A stretch of DNA of 18,973 nt from Polyrhizophydium stewartii (taxonomy: Eukaryota > Chytridiomycota > Chytridiomycetes > Rhizophydiales), in assembly GCA_027604665.1 (NCBI GenBank), contig JADGIZ010000224.1, forward strand, positions 1 to 18,973. Direction: 5' to 3'. Below the pieces are notes generated by a model. It was not told the DNA's origin. It worked only from the letters and a program-made list of their open reading frames with translations, and searched no databases. Shown here in pieces: positions 1 through 9,717 of this stretch (within the stretch, counting starts at the first letter, position 1; every line of letters starts with the position of its first letter). A program made the position numbers and the translations under genes.

Positions 1-169
1 GCTCGTAACGCGCGCCCAGCAGCCGCGCGATGCCCGCGTCGTCCGCCTGCGCCGCCATCGGCCGCCCGAGCTGCGTGTGCGCCGCCGTGTTGGCCAGCGC
101 CGCCAGCGCCGCCAGCGCCGCCTCGGGCGTCGCCGCCGCCGGCGCCGCCGGGTCCGCTGTGCCGAGCAT
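1..169 (-). CDS. 5' end of unrecognised minus-strand gene (partial)
   Basis: A minus-strand reading frame opens with ATG at 169-167 and stays open to the left edge (56 codons seen), so only the N-terminus is present. It begins MLGTADPAAPAAATPEAALA, an Ala/Pro-rich stretch, followed by a less biased part containing TQLGRPMAAQADD and IARLLGARYE. No family was recognised. The start was chosen because no in-frame ATG lies between it and the 3' end of the next gene at 366. Coding is supported by the change from low-complexity to mixed composition and by its fit between the edge and the upstream gene on the same strand. It could also be the first exon of a spliced gene. The overlapping plus-strand frame looks like a GC-rich shadow. 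Confidence 0.45.
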   Translation of the reverse strand, partial: MLGTADPAAPAAATPEAALAALAALANTAAHTQLGRPMAAQADDAGIARLLGARYE

Positions 170-365
170 GTCTTGGGATGAGGCGAGTCGCCTGCCGCTC
201 CCGCCCCCTCCGCCGCCCCGGCTGCCGGCGTCCTCAGGTGCTGCTGCTTCGGACAGCGGCACACAGCACACAGAGCGACACCCGCACAGCGACACCCGCA
301 CGCCAGCACACACGGCGACGCTCTCGCACACGGCGGCACGGGCACCGTGACACTTTCACTCGCCC
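170..365. other. Intergenic spacer with CA-rich low-complexity stretch
   Basis: This is the presumed 3' flank of the GPALPP1-like gene and the 5' flank of the left-edge gene. From about 259 to 347 it is a degenerate array of ACAC, GCGACA and CCGCAC units, not an exact tandem repeat. I saw no convincing TATA box, poly(A) signal or RNA gene. Confidence 0.5.
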
Positions 366-1452
366 TCACAGGAACGTGCGCTTGCCCCGCGTGAACTTGT
401 CGTCCAGCCGCTGCGCATCGTCCAGCAGCCGCTGCCGAGCTCGCCCGTCCACGCGCCGTGATACCACGTCGCGCTCGCGGTCAAACGGCCGCTGCGCCGC
501 ATCGTCGGCCGCCAGCCGCCCGGACTCGACGTACTCGACAATGTGGTCGTCCACCAGCGGCTTGGCCCGGTGCACCGCGTTGTACCGCGCAACAAGCTCG
601 GCCGTCTGCCGCTCCTCGCGCGTCGGCGCCCGCACCCGCCGCTCCGCCGCGCCGCCGTCGTCGTCGTCCGCATCTCGTCCCGCCTTGCGCTTGCGGCTCT
701 TGTCCTGCGCAGCTGTCCAGTGTCAGCGCGCCGCCCGCCGCCGCACGGCCCATGCGTGTAGCCCACATCGCCCGCCAGGATGCGCTTGGCCCGCTCCTCG
801 GGCGACTCGGTCCACATGGAGCTGTCGACCGTCTTGGGCTTGGTCGTTGCGCTGAACTGCCGCGGCTTGGTCTGAAGTCCGACTGCACGCTCGGATCAGC
901 GCGACGCAGCACGGCCGCCGCACGGGGTGCAGATACTCACGGTCCAGCCGCCGCGCCTCGGGCGGCACCGTCATCCAGTCCTCGCGCTGCACCCCCTGCG
1001 CGCTATTGCCCTTGCTGCTCCCGTCGCCCCCCTTGGCCGCATCGCCTGTGTCCTTGCCCGCCATGCGCTCCTCGACCTCGCGCAGCTTCGCGAGCCGCCC
1101 GAGCTCACGCCGTTGCTGCGCCCGTGCGAGCATCAGCTCACGAGGTTGCATGCAACCGCACAAGGTTCCCATCCCCGCCGTCGCCCAGCACCTCCTCGGG
1201 AATGTCCAGCGGCTTCGGCCCAACGTCGTCGTCGCTGTCGTCGCCGCCGCCTCGGCTGCCCATCGCCCCTGGCGGCGGCAGCGACGGACCCATGACCCGG
1301 CGCCGCGGGCCTGCCGGCCGCTCTGGCCCCGCCGGCCGCGCCTGCATCTCGGGCGGCAGCTGCGGGCCTTCGACCGCCGGCCCGCTTTCGCTCTCGCCGT
1401 CGCTGCCAGTCGAGCGGCTCCAGCCTGGCGGAAGGCTCGGCCCAAACGACAT
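366..1452 (-). CDS. GPALPP1: GPALPP motif / DUF3752 protein (GPALPP1-like)
   Basis: Exons (minus): 1452-1162, 1115-941, 882-767, 704-366; the sum is 921 nt, or 306 residues. Introns are 46, 58 and 62 nt with phases 0, 1 and 0, all matching. The N-terminal exon carries the signature repeats GPSLPPG (residues 4-10), GPQLPPE (29-35) and GPSLPPP (55-61). The middle holds DWMTVPPE and TKPRQFSATTKP, followed by MWTESPEERAKRILAGD. After a basic/acidic linker (KSRKRK, DDDD) the C-terminus runs through HRAKPLVDDH and FDRERDV to DDKFTRGKRTFL. This order (GPALPP repeats, EWM.PPE, R.F, W.ESPEE, basic C-end) is that of human GPALPP1 and the DUF3752 family. The family is poorly characterised, with a suspected role in RNA processing. 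The start at 1452 puts the first GPALPP motif at residue 4, as in the family; an upstream in-frame ATG at 1506 is less likely. Confidence 0.85.
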
Positions 1453-1559
1453 TCCAGACGGGAAGGAAGGCTCGTTCACTCGGCAAGGTACCCGAACCAC
1501 CCGCAAAGAAATGAGCAGATGAAGCTGGCCGAGACCATCTCAACCAGCGCAGTCGCCAC

Positions 1560-2429
1560 TTAAAGGTGGGCCTTGAAGAAAGCCACCTGGTCCGTCACGG
1601 CCTTGAGCGCCGCCTTGCGAGCAACGTCGTCCATCATGTCGCCGCGGACCGCAAAGCCGTGCTCGGTGCCCGGATACAGGATGAACTCGGCCTTGCTGCC
1701 GCCCGGTGCGGCGGCGTACATGGCCTTGGCCTTGGCCGCGACGTCGGGCCCAAACGTAAAGTCCTTCTCCGCCATGCAGAACAGGCCCGGCTTGTCGAAC
1801 GTGAGCGGGATGTCCTTGTCGAGGTTGATCCCCGACGGGTGCGTCGGCACAAAGACGTCCGTGAGACCCTTGGCCGCCGCCAGCACGACATATCGGCCGC
1901 CCCAGCAGTATCCGATCGCGCCGATGCGCTTGACGCCGTGGTTCTCGCGCAGGTCCTTGAACACCGCATCGAGCAGCGGCACCGTGACCGAGTCCTTGTG
2001 GCGGCCGAACCACATCATCAGCGACGGCGCACCCAGGAACATCGTGCCCGTCGTCGAGAGCCTATCCATCATCGTCTTGGGCTTCGCAAACACCTTTTCA
2101 AAGAACTCGCGGCTCGGGCTGTCCCCGTTGAAAAAGTCAGGCAGGTAGACCCGGTAGCCGCCGTCCTTGGCAATGCGGTCCGCAATCAGCCGAGTGTTCG
2201 GGAGGGACCAGCCAAAGACGTCGTGGATCAGCACCACGGCCTTGTCGGTCTCGCCGGCTTCCGGGGTCGCCAAGTACGTGTCGAGGCCGCCGACTTTGAT
2301 GACGCTGCCTGTGGGCGTGCCCTCGTGCAGGAAGCCGCGGAAGCAGCACTCGGACATGCCCTGGGGGATATCGCTCGGCGCGTGGCCGGGGTCAGTGGTC
2401 TCAACGGTCGGGGCGTCGGCAGTCGTCAT
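1560..2429 (-). CDS. Dienelactone hydrolase family protein, copy 1
   Basis: An intronless 289-residue alpha/beta hydrolase of the dienelactone hydrolase (DLH) family, stop TAA at 1562-1560. The nucleophile elbow is GYCWGG with Cys175. Asp223 (in EKD) and His257 (in TEHGFAVRG) complete the Cys-Asp-His triad. The strand-1 segment VVLIHDVFGW and the loop PDFFNGD are typical of the eukaryotic Aim2/carboxymethylenebutenolidase-like branch. Such enzymes hydrolyse lactones and esters; the physiological substrate here is unknown. The start MTTADA at 2429 is preferred over an in-frame ATG at 2516 because the neighbouring paralogue aligns from MTTA onward. No signal peptide is seen, so it is probably cytosolic. 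By eye it is roughly 80 percent identical to the gene at 2642-3532 over the core. It follows the GPALPP1 start by 107 bp on the same strand. Confidence 0.92.
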   Translation of the reverse strand: MTTADAPTVETTDPGHAPSDIPQGMSECCFRGFLHEGTPTGSVIKVGGLDTYLATPEAGETDKAVVLIHDVFGWSLPNTRLIADRIAKDGGYRVYLPDFFNGDSPSREFFEKVFAKPKTMMDRLSTTGTMFLGAPSLMMWFGRHKDSVTVPLLDAVFKDLRENHGVKRIGAIGYCWGGRYVVLAAAKGLTDVFVPTHPSGINLDKDIPLTFDKPGLFCMAEKDFTFGPDVAAKAKAMYAAAPGGSKAEFILYPGTEHGFAVRGDMMDDVARKAALKAVTDQVAFFKAHL

Positions 2430-2641
2430 TTGGCGGGAGTGCCGGCAACATTTGGAGAGGCAAGAGCCTGCTTTCTCCGCGGGAGCCTTCAGCCAGCACA
2501 CTGGTGGCGCTGCCACAAGCGGCCCGATCGCGGGGTCATGAGATCACTCAATATCGCAGGCACACATGTGTGACTCGAGGCAGAGTTCATTCGATATGGC
2601 CAGCGGCAATTGGTGGGAGGGTCTGTCCAAGACGGCGGCGA

Positions 2642-3532
2642 TCACAGGTGGGTCTTGAAGAAGGCAATCTGGTCCGCCACGGCCTTGAGCGCCGCCTTGC
2701 GAGCAACGTCGTCCATCAGATCGCCGCGAACTGCAAAGCCGTGCTCGGTACCAGGGTAAGTGATGAACTCGGCCTTGCTGCCGCCCGGCGTTGCGGCGTA
2801 CAGAGCTTTGGTCTTGGCAACGCTCTCAGGCGGGAAACGATTGTCCGTCTCTGACAGGCAGTAGAGCGTGGGCTTGTCGAGGACCTTTGGGATGTCCTCG
2901 TCAATGTTGATCTGCGAGGGATGTGTCGGCACAATCACGTCAGCGAGACCGCGAATGCCAGCGAGCACGACATATCGGCCGCCCCAGCAGTATCCGATCG
3001 CGCCGATGCGCTTGACGCCGTGGTTCTCTCGTAGGTCCTTGAACACCGCATCAAGCAGCGGCACGGTTGCCTCGTCGCGGTGGCGGCCGAGCCAGGCCAT
3101 GAATGACGGCGCACCAAGGAACATGGAACCTGTCGCCGAGAGCCGGTCCATGAACGACTTGGGCTTGGTCAGGAACTTCTCGAGCAGGCCGACGTTGGGG
3201 GCGTCGCCGTTGAAGAAGTCAGGCACGTAAACACGATAGCCGCCGTCCTTGGCAATGCGGTCCGCAATCAAGCGCGGGTTGGGGATCCCCCACCCGAAGA
3301 CGTCGTGGATCAGCACCACGGCCTTGTCGGTCTCGCCGGCTTCCGAGGTCGCCAAGTACGTGTCGAGGCCGCCGACCTTGATGACGCTGCCTGCGGGCGT
3401 GCCCTCGTGCAGGAAGCCGCGCAGGCAGCACTCGGAGACGCCCTCGGGGATGTCGCTCGGTGCGACGCCCGGGTCGGTGGTCACCACGGTCGGGGCGGCG
3501 GGCGCCGTGGCGGTGGCTTCGGCCGTCGTCAT
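2642..3532 (-). CDS. Dienelactone hydrolase family protein, copy 2
   Basis: An intronless 296-residue DLH-family protein, the upstream member of a tandem pair; stop TGA at 2644-2642. The catalytic triad is intact: Cys182 in GYCWGG, Asp230 in ETD, His264 in TEHGFAVRG. Compared with copy 1 it has seven extra residues in an Ala/Pro/Thr-rich N-terminus (MTTAEATATAPAAP). It differs mainly in the lid-like segment after PDFFNGD and around the Asp loop, which may mean different substrates. The frame extends upstream to an ATG at 3811, but those extra residues look non-coding, and the paralogue supports the start at 3532. The copies are 212 bp apart, so each could have its own promoter. The family assignment is firm; the reaction is only known at family level. 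Confidence 0.92.
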   Translation of the reverse strand: MTTAEATATAPAAPTVVTTDPGVAPSDIPEGVSECCLRGFLHEGTPAGSVIKVGGLDTYLATSEAGETDKAVVLIHDVFGWGIPNPRLIADRIAKDGGYRVYVPDFFNGDAPNVGLLEKFLTKPKSFMDRLSATGSMFLGAPSFMAWLGRHRDEATVPLLDAVFKDLRENHGVKRIGAIGYCWGGRYVVLAGIRGLADVIVPTHPSQINIDEDIPKVLDKPTLYCLSETDNRFPPESVAKTKALYAATPGGSKAEFITYPGTEHGFAVRGDLMDDVARKAALKAVADQIAFFKTHL

Positions 3533-3840
3533 CGATAATCGATCGGGAAAGGTCGAGTGGCATCCAGCCGGTTCATGTTCACTGGAGACGGTTGCGGTCA
3601 CATGCCGCCGCGGCATGCATCGGAGCGGCCGGGCAAGGCGTCGGCAGTCGGCAACACGGCCCGAGCCTACCCATGGAGGCGACCTCCAAGAAACGTTCAT
3701 TGCGATCCAGCGAGCCAGAGAACAACGACATGGCGGATGATGATGGCTGCACTCGGCAACCTCGGGCGAGCATTGAACGCCGCCTGGCCCACGACCGCGA
3801 TGGTCGCACAACCAATGGGTGATCCATGCACACGAGCGTT
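3533..3840. other. Intergenic region between DLH copy 2 and the focadhesin-like gene
   Basis: This 308 bp holds the 5' flank of DLH copy 2 and the 3' flank of the focadhesin-like gene, both minus strand. An ATCGATAATCGAT-like partial palindrome lies at about 3531-3543, next to the DLH start. Open frames crossing the segment have no recognisable protein features. No poly(A) signal, TATA box, tRNA or repeat was recognised. Confidence 0.5.
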
Positions 3841-6800
3841 CTACAGGATTGGGTACGCTTGTGCACAGCGTTGTACCAGCAGCCGCATCGGCGCAGACAC
3901 CGCCAGCCGCTGCTTGCCTGCCGCCGCTGCCTGGCGGCCCGTCAGCCGGTCCGCATCCACCGTCGACTCGAGAATAATGCCGATCCGCTTGGCGATGCTC
4001 AGCGCAGCGGCCGGGAGGTCTCCCCGCTCAATCGCCTGCCACGCACGAAGCTGGTCGGCAAGAACCTGCACGGCATCGAGGCGGAGTTGCGACCAAAACG
4101 CCGCCGGCACGCACACGAGATCTGGCTCGAAGCTGCCAGAGACATCGTCCTGTGCGGTGCTGTCGCCACTCGCGTCCGCCGACGGCCGCGCTGCTCGGCG
4201 CAGCGGACCCCATCCGACGGCCACCTGCCCGCTGACGGCCAGACTCCACAGCGCCTCGACCGTGCGCGCCGCGCGGGGCGATGCCGACCCTGCCGCAACA
4301 ATCGCCAAGTCCAGCGTCTTGATGATCCAGTCCGCGCGGACGGCATCGTCGAGCCCAGGTCGTGTCTCGACGACGTTGAGAAGCGCATTTGTTGCGCTGG
4401 CAAGCTTGTCTGGTTGGCCGGCCTCGAACGCAGTCCTGACCGCGCTGATAAACGCACCCTCGAGCGCCTTGCGCTGCGCATGGTCGGATCCCATTGCAGC
4501 GGCCGCAGCAATCACCCACATCTGCTTCGGCAACGCTGTCCGCGCATACTCGGCAGCGCGGCGTACAAGGAGGAACGTCGTCGACTCGTCCGACATCACG
4601 CACCCGGCCAGATGCCACAGCGCGCGCGCCACCGAGTCCGTCGCAACGTCGCGGGGCATGTCTTCGAGGATCTGGAGTGAAAGCTGCGCGATGCTGCGGT
4701 GAAGCGGCGAGCGCACGGACTGCTTGGGCAGGCATTTGCGCACCAGGCGCGAGACATTCTCGCAGACAGACCGTCCTGATGCGTCGACTTCGCGCACATC
4801 CGCAAGTCCGAGAAGGATGTGGCGAAGGAGAGGCGACAGCACCTCGACGACCTTGGACGGCGAGACAACCGCCTCGTTCTTGGCTTTGGCGTGGTCGTCT
4901 GCTTCGCTGCCGCCGTCTCCGAGACCACCCAGCTGCAGCAGTCTTCCGATGCCTTGGCTCGAGCACACAAACGAGAAGAGATCCTTGCGCACGTCTGCGA
5001 TGTTCGTGTGCCGCTGCAGCTCGGCCGTGAACGCCGCCATGTGCTCGACAAAAAAGTTGACAAAGCTCTTGGAAGGGCTCCCAACAGCCTGACTCGACGC
5101 AAGCGTGAGCACCGGAATGTGTATGCTGTCGTCGAGCGTCCACAGCCGAGCAAGGATGTCGGACCAGTCGGCTGCAGGTAAGACGGTCTCGGCGTACAGA
5201 AACGCATCAACAAGAAAGTCGGCTGCGGCAACGTCTGCAAGCGAAGATGCGCGCAAGTCAGCTTCAAGAGGAAACGAAACAAAGGCGCCATAGGCTTCAC
5301 GCACCCTTCTTATCGATCGCATCTCGGAGTTGTTCGTGCAGGTTGCGTACAAAGCTCGTGTCGACATTGAGGCGGCGGTAGTCACGCGGGTCGCGACGGC
5401 CGGTCGAGTGCGCTCCGTCGCTATCCAGGACGCAGCCAAGCGACCAAAGTGCGCTGCCAACAATCCACCCGCAGGCTCGCACGACCTTTGGATCGTCGCG
5501 CGACGTCAACAGCGGCGCGAGCCTCGTAACGGCATCGTTGAGCGGCGACGAGTCTGCGGCAAAGGCACGGGCTTCCCACTCGAGCGTGTGATCCAGACCA
5601 AGCAGGCCTCGCAGGGCAAACAGATGGGCTTGGCGCACGTGCGATGCATGCTTGGGCACACTGCAGGTGTCGAGTGCACTCGCCAGTGTACTCGATAGCA
5701 GAGCACCGTACTCGTCGGCATCCTGTCCTGCAAGCCGCACAGTCTCGCGGTACAGTGCCTTGAGCACATGCGGAAGCATTCCGTCAAAGCGGGACTGCTT
5801 GTGCGATTCTTCCTGGTCAGCAGCAAGTTGATCTAACCCGCGAGCAACGCATCAATCGCACCTCGCCCTGGCAGATTTTCACCGCCCGCTCCAGCGTCGC
5901 AAGATAATCCTCTGGAGCGAGATGCGGCAGCCGCGCAAGCAGTCCTGTCGCGACCGACAAGGCCGCCCGCACAGACTCATCGTCGGCCGGGCCGCTTTCC
6001 ATGTTTTTGTATCCGGCAAAGACCCGCACTCTTGCAACTGCCTGCCGAACCAGACTTTCGATGCAGTCTCGGCCGACAAGCTCCACAAAGTCGTCAAAGA
6101 TGCTGCTATCGGTGAGCTCGCAGAGACCCATGGCTGCGCCAGCGTTCCACTCGGCCGAATCTCCAAACGCCTCAAGCAAGCGACTCGTGTACGCCAGCAC
6201 GCCACGCTGGCCAAGAAGCGTCGAAGATGTCAGAACATGATGGAGGACCCTGGATGCGCCGGCTGCAGCCGTTGTTGCGACGATATCCGCGTCGTCTGCG
6301 TCGTTTCGATGAGACGCAAGCTGGAACACGGTATCGAGAATCAGCTTGAGCCGCACATCGTCGCTCGAGTGCACCGCCCGCGCCAGCGATGCCAAGACCG
6401 CAAGCACGGATGCACGCGTGTCGGTCTTGACGAAGCTTGCCGAGACCAGCGTGATGCTGCGGTCCGCAAGATCGGCGGCGCAGTCGCAAGCGTTGGCAAA
6501 GCCCAGGTCGTGCGCGGCAAGCACGGCGCCCGACGCCGCCATCATCGCGTTCACCAACACCGACGGCGCCACGCTCGCGTCAAGCTTGCCGTCGACAAGC
6601 TCGCCCGCCAGCTCCCCGAAGATAGCCTCGACAACCTGCAGTCGGTCAGGCACAGCGGCACCCGATGCATCGACGAGCGCACGCGCGGTCTCAGCAAACG
6701 CTGTGCGCCAGAACATGCGCCAGGCATCAATGGTCTCGAAGCGCGCGAGGGGATAGTCGGTCAGCGCCATGTCCTTGACGGCGGCGTTGAGTACCGATGC

Positions 6801-9690
6801 AAAGAGGAGATGCTTGGGGCTCGGCCGCGAAGGAAGCGTGATCTCGCTCCGGTCCGCGCGCTGCACTGACAGCAGCACCGTCACTGCGAAAGCGCGGTTC
6901 AGTCAGCAGAGGTCAGGAGCCGCGACGCAGCGTCAGCATTGGCTGGACGAACCTGCTAGGCCAGCACGCGCCGCGCCGGCGATCTTGCCCGACTCGTATG
7001 CCTCCGCCAGACCAAGTCCAATGCGACGCACAACCGACAGCATGTTTGTCTGCGCATCGCCTTGGAGGTCGCGCACTGCACCTGCAACAACTCCATCGGC
7101 GGCCGCAAGGCCTTTGAACACGGGGCGGCGCATCGTGGTGCACTCGTGGAAAACCAGGCGACCAAGAAGAAGCCGGACTGAGTCGGGACATGCCGGATCT
7201 CCAACGCGCTCGGCAATAAATTCGGCATGCGGAGGGAGCAGCGGAAACAGTTGCGGCGGCTGGAAGCCTGCCATGGCTTCGAATGCCGCGTTGCGCACCG
7301 ACAAGTCCTCGTGAGTCGACAGAGGCATGAGCTGCTTTTCAAGAATGTCGGCCGCAAAGAGCATGTAATGCTCCGAGGCTGCGGCAACAAAGGCCAGTGC
7401 GAGGCAGTTAAAGAGCTATGCGAATCAGCAGGGGCAGTTGCGGACATGCACGCATCAAACAAGACGCACCAATCATTTTCTCGCCCACGGTTGCAAAGTA
7501 GTCGCACACGGCCTCAAGCACCAAGGAGTCGGTATTTTTGAGAGACTCTGCGACAACGCCTTGCATGACAACGTTCCACGCAGCCTGAGGCGAGGACAAG
7601 TTGTTGCGGATCGCACTTGAAATGGCACGGATGGCCATTGATCGCGACTGCGGCGACGCAAACGGGATCTTGGCAAACTGGATTACAAACGGAAGAAGAT
7701 CGTACCCGCACGTCGTCGGATGCTCTTTGCACAGGCTCTGCACCGTTTCGAGCACAAACGACTCGATGCGAGCATGGACGCGCTGCTCGTTGGGGGTCTT
7801 CTTGCGACCACCGCCGCGGCTTCCTTTGAAGCGATGCAGCCATTGGAACAGGTGTGTGCGCAGCTGCGTCCACGTGCGAGGCTTGTGCGCCCAGATGTTG
7901 ACGAGGGCCTGCACGCCCGCTATCTCGATAATTGTGTCCAGATTGCCGCCCTGCAGAGACGAAAGCGCGACGCGGATGCACGCGCTCGACAGAAACGGGT
8001 CCTTGAGGGCCGTGAGCGCGGGGATCGTCTCGGTAACAATTTGGTGCACGATATCGGGCTCGGGCTCGTTCTTGAGCGCAAAGAGAAGCGCAGAGAAGAG
8101 CTTGAGCAGATACGGGGTGTGCGACTCACGCATTTGGGACGCGACCGCTTTGAGTGCCTGGCTGCGTGATTCTGCTTCCCTCGCAAACACGCGCGATGCA
8201 ATGGCTAGAAGCGAGAGGTGCGGCAGCGCGTCCGAGTGCCAGGCAAGATCTGCGCCTTTTGGCGTCGGATCCAGCAACGAGATCGCGACACCCAGCACCT
8301 GCGCGTACGGAAGGCAGCGCGCAGAGGCCTGTGCAGCAACAAGCTCAGAGACAATCCGCTCGAGTGCAGTCTTGGATGCCGTTCCTGCAGGCTCTTGAAG
8401 CAGCAACGCGGTCTGGATCTTGCTCAAAAGCGCTAAAGGGTCGACCGGCGCAGCTTTGTCCATGGCAAAGTCAAGACACGCGACGAGCGTTCGCTGACTC
8501 GGGACAAGGCCAGGCAGAGACATGGTGGCGAGAAGCGGCATCATAACCGCTCGAGTAAGAGGGTCGAGCTCACGCTGAGAAATCGCGAATGGCGGAATGA
8601 CCGCCAGCAGAAGCCGGCCCGCAGCATCGACTTGCGCGGGGCTGTGAGCATCGATCAGGATGGACGCAGCAACTGCGATCACAGCGGCGCACTCGGCCAT
8701 GGATGTGCGCGGCTTGTCGGAGGACAGATCAAGGAGGATGCTGGCCACAAAGGCGCACGTATGGGAGGATATGAACCGACGCTGGTGCCAAAGCGAATAA
8801 AGGTGCTCGGTCAGAGAAAAGACGAGAATCGACCTGCAGGGGAGTCTGTCAAACCGGGAGACGGCGGCATGCATGCGACCGATTGTGTACTCCTGAGACG
8901 GGGCGGGCAGCTCTGCAAGGCAGGCCAAGATCATACGCGAGATCTGCTCTGCCACCGCTGTGTGCGACTTGGGTGCCGACTCGAGCAGCGAAAGCAGGAG
9001 CTCGAGCACGGCAAGTTGCACATCGGACCGCACGGCTGCCCCAGGCGACAGGTCGCCGCCTGGAGGAATGCCTCGTAAAGCCTGGGACACAAACGGGCCA
9101 TGGAGTGCAAGCCTTGCAAGCAAGTCCTGCTCAGTCGGCGATGCAGTGAGCTCGCTGGAGAGCTCGACGACGAGATGCTCGGCGAGCGCATGGTTCTTGG
9201 CTGCCGCAGCGAGAAAGGGGTGTGCGGCCGGACCCTGGGCATCAAAGGCGGCTGCCTGTCCGCCGTCTGGGCCGGGGAGGTGCAGGCGCACTGCCGCGGC
9301 GAGCAGCGACGCCCAGACCGACAGCGCCGAGGGCAGCTGGACGGCCGACGAGCGGGCCACAAGCTGCTGGGTCAGAACTGCGTGGGGCAGCGTGCCGTCA
9401 GAGGCGAGCGCCAGAGCCGTGCGGGCGGCCAGCGCTGGGAGCGGCGGGCGGTCAAAGGCCGTGAGTGCCGGCCAAAGTGCGCCGTCGAGCAGCTGCTGAC
9501 GGCGAGCGTCCCTCGGCGACAGGCGACGCAGGTCCTCGCTGATGGCCGAGAGCGCAGCGAGCTGCGCCGACGTGTGTCCCGACGCGAGGCGCAGCCAGTG
9601 CGCCGCGGCCGGGCTGCCCGCTGCGGAGGCACCCGGTGGCCCTGCGGTGGATGAACGCATGCTCGTCTGATGGAAAGCGCCGGCTTTCAT
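3841..9690 (-). CDS. Focadhesin/RST1-like HEAT-repeat protein
   Basis: Exons (minus): 9690-7470, 7378-6953, 6883-5862, 5812-5305, 5234-3841; the sum is 5571 nt, or 1856 residues. Introns are 91, 69, 49 and 70 nt, phases 1, 1, 0, 1, all matching. The protein is almost wholly helical with HEAT-like repeats and no membrane segments. The best match is focadhesin (FOCAD, about 1800 residues) or plant RST1 (about 1840). Residues ~598-740 show the pattern of that family's DUF3730 domain: KPRTWTQL, a basic linker, CKEHPTTCGYDLLPFV, then AAWNVVMQ and DSLVLEAVCDYF, followed by DLSVRNAAFEAMAGF. FOCAD and RST1 are associated with the SKI/cytoplasmic exosome mRNA-surveillance machinery; a similar role here is inference. 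An alternative start is Met at 9660. Another large HEAT protein family is possible but fits length and motifs less well. The start lies 27 bp after the CFAP70 stop, so its promoter must overlap CFAP70 coding sequence. Confidence 0.75.
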
Positions 9691-9717
9691 TCCAGGCGCG
9701 AGGCGGCGAGCTCGGGA

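Noticed and set aside
178..855. Long plus-strand frames opposite the left-edge and GPALPP1-like genes
   Set aside because: They are Arg/Ser/Pro-rich shadows of GC-rich minus-strand coding sequence, and the minus strand shows the GPALPP motifs and phase-matched introns.
2430..2516. N-terminal extension of DLH copy 1 to ATG 2516
   Set aside because: The paralogue aligns only from MTTA at 2429. The added residues are not shared and show no targeting signal.
1566..2573. 335-codon plus-strand frame antisense to DLH copy 1
   Set aside because: It exists because of GC-rich third codon positions in the real gene. A similar partial antisense frame opposite copy 2 reflects the shared DNA, not an independent gene.
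5922..6869. 315-codon plus-strand frame inside the focadhesin-like gene
   Set aside because: It is Arg/His/Cys-rich and antisense to a well-supported helical-repeat exon.
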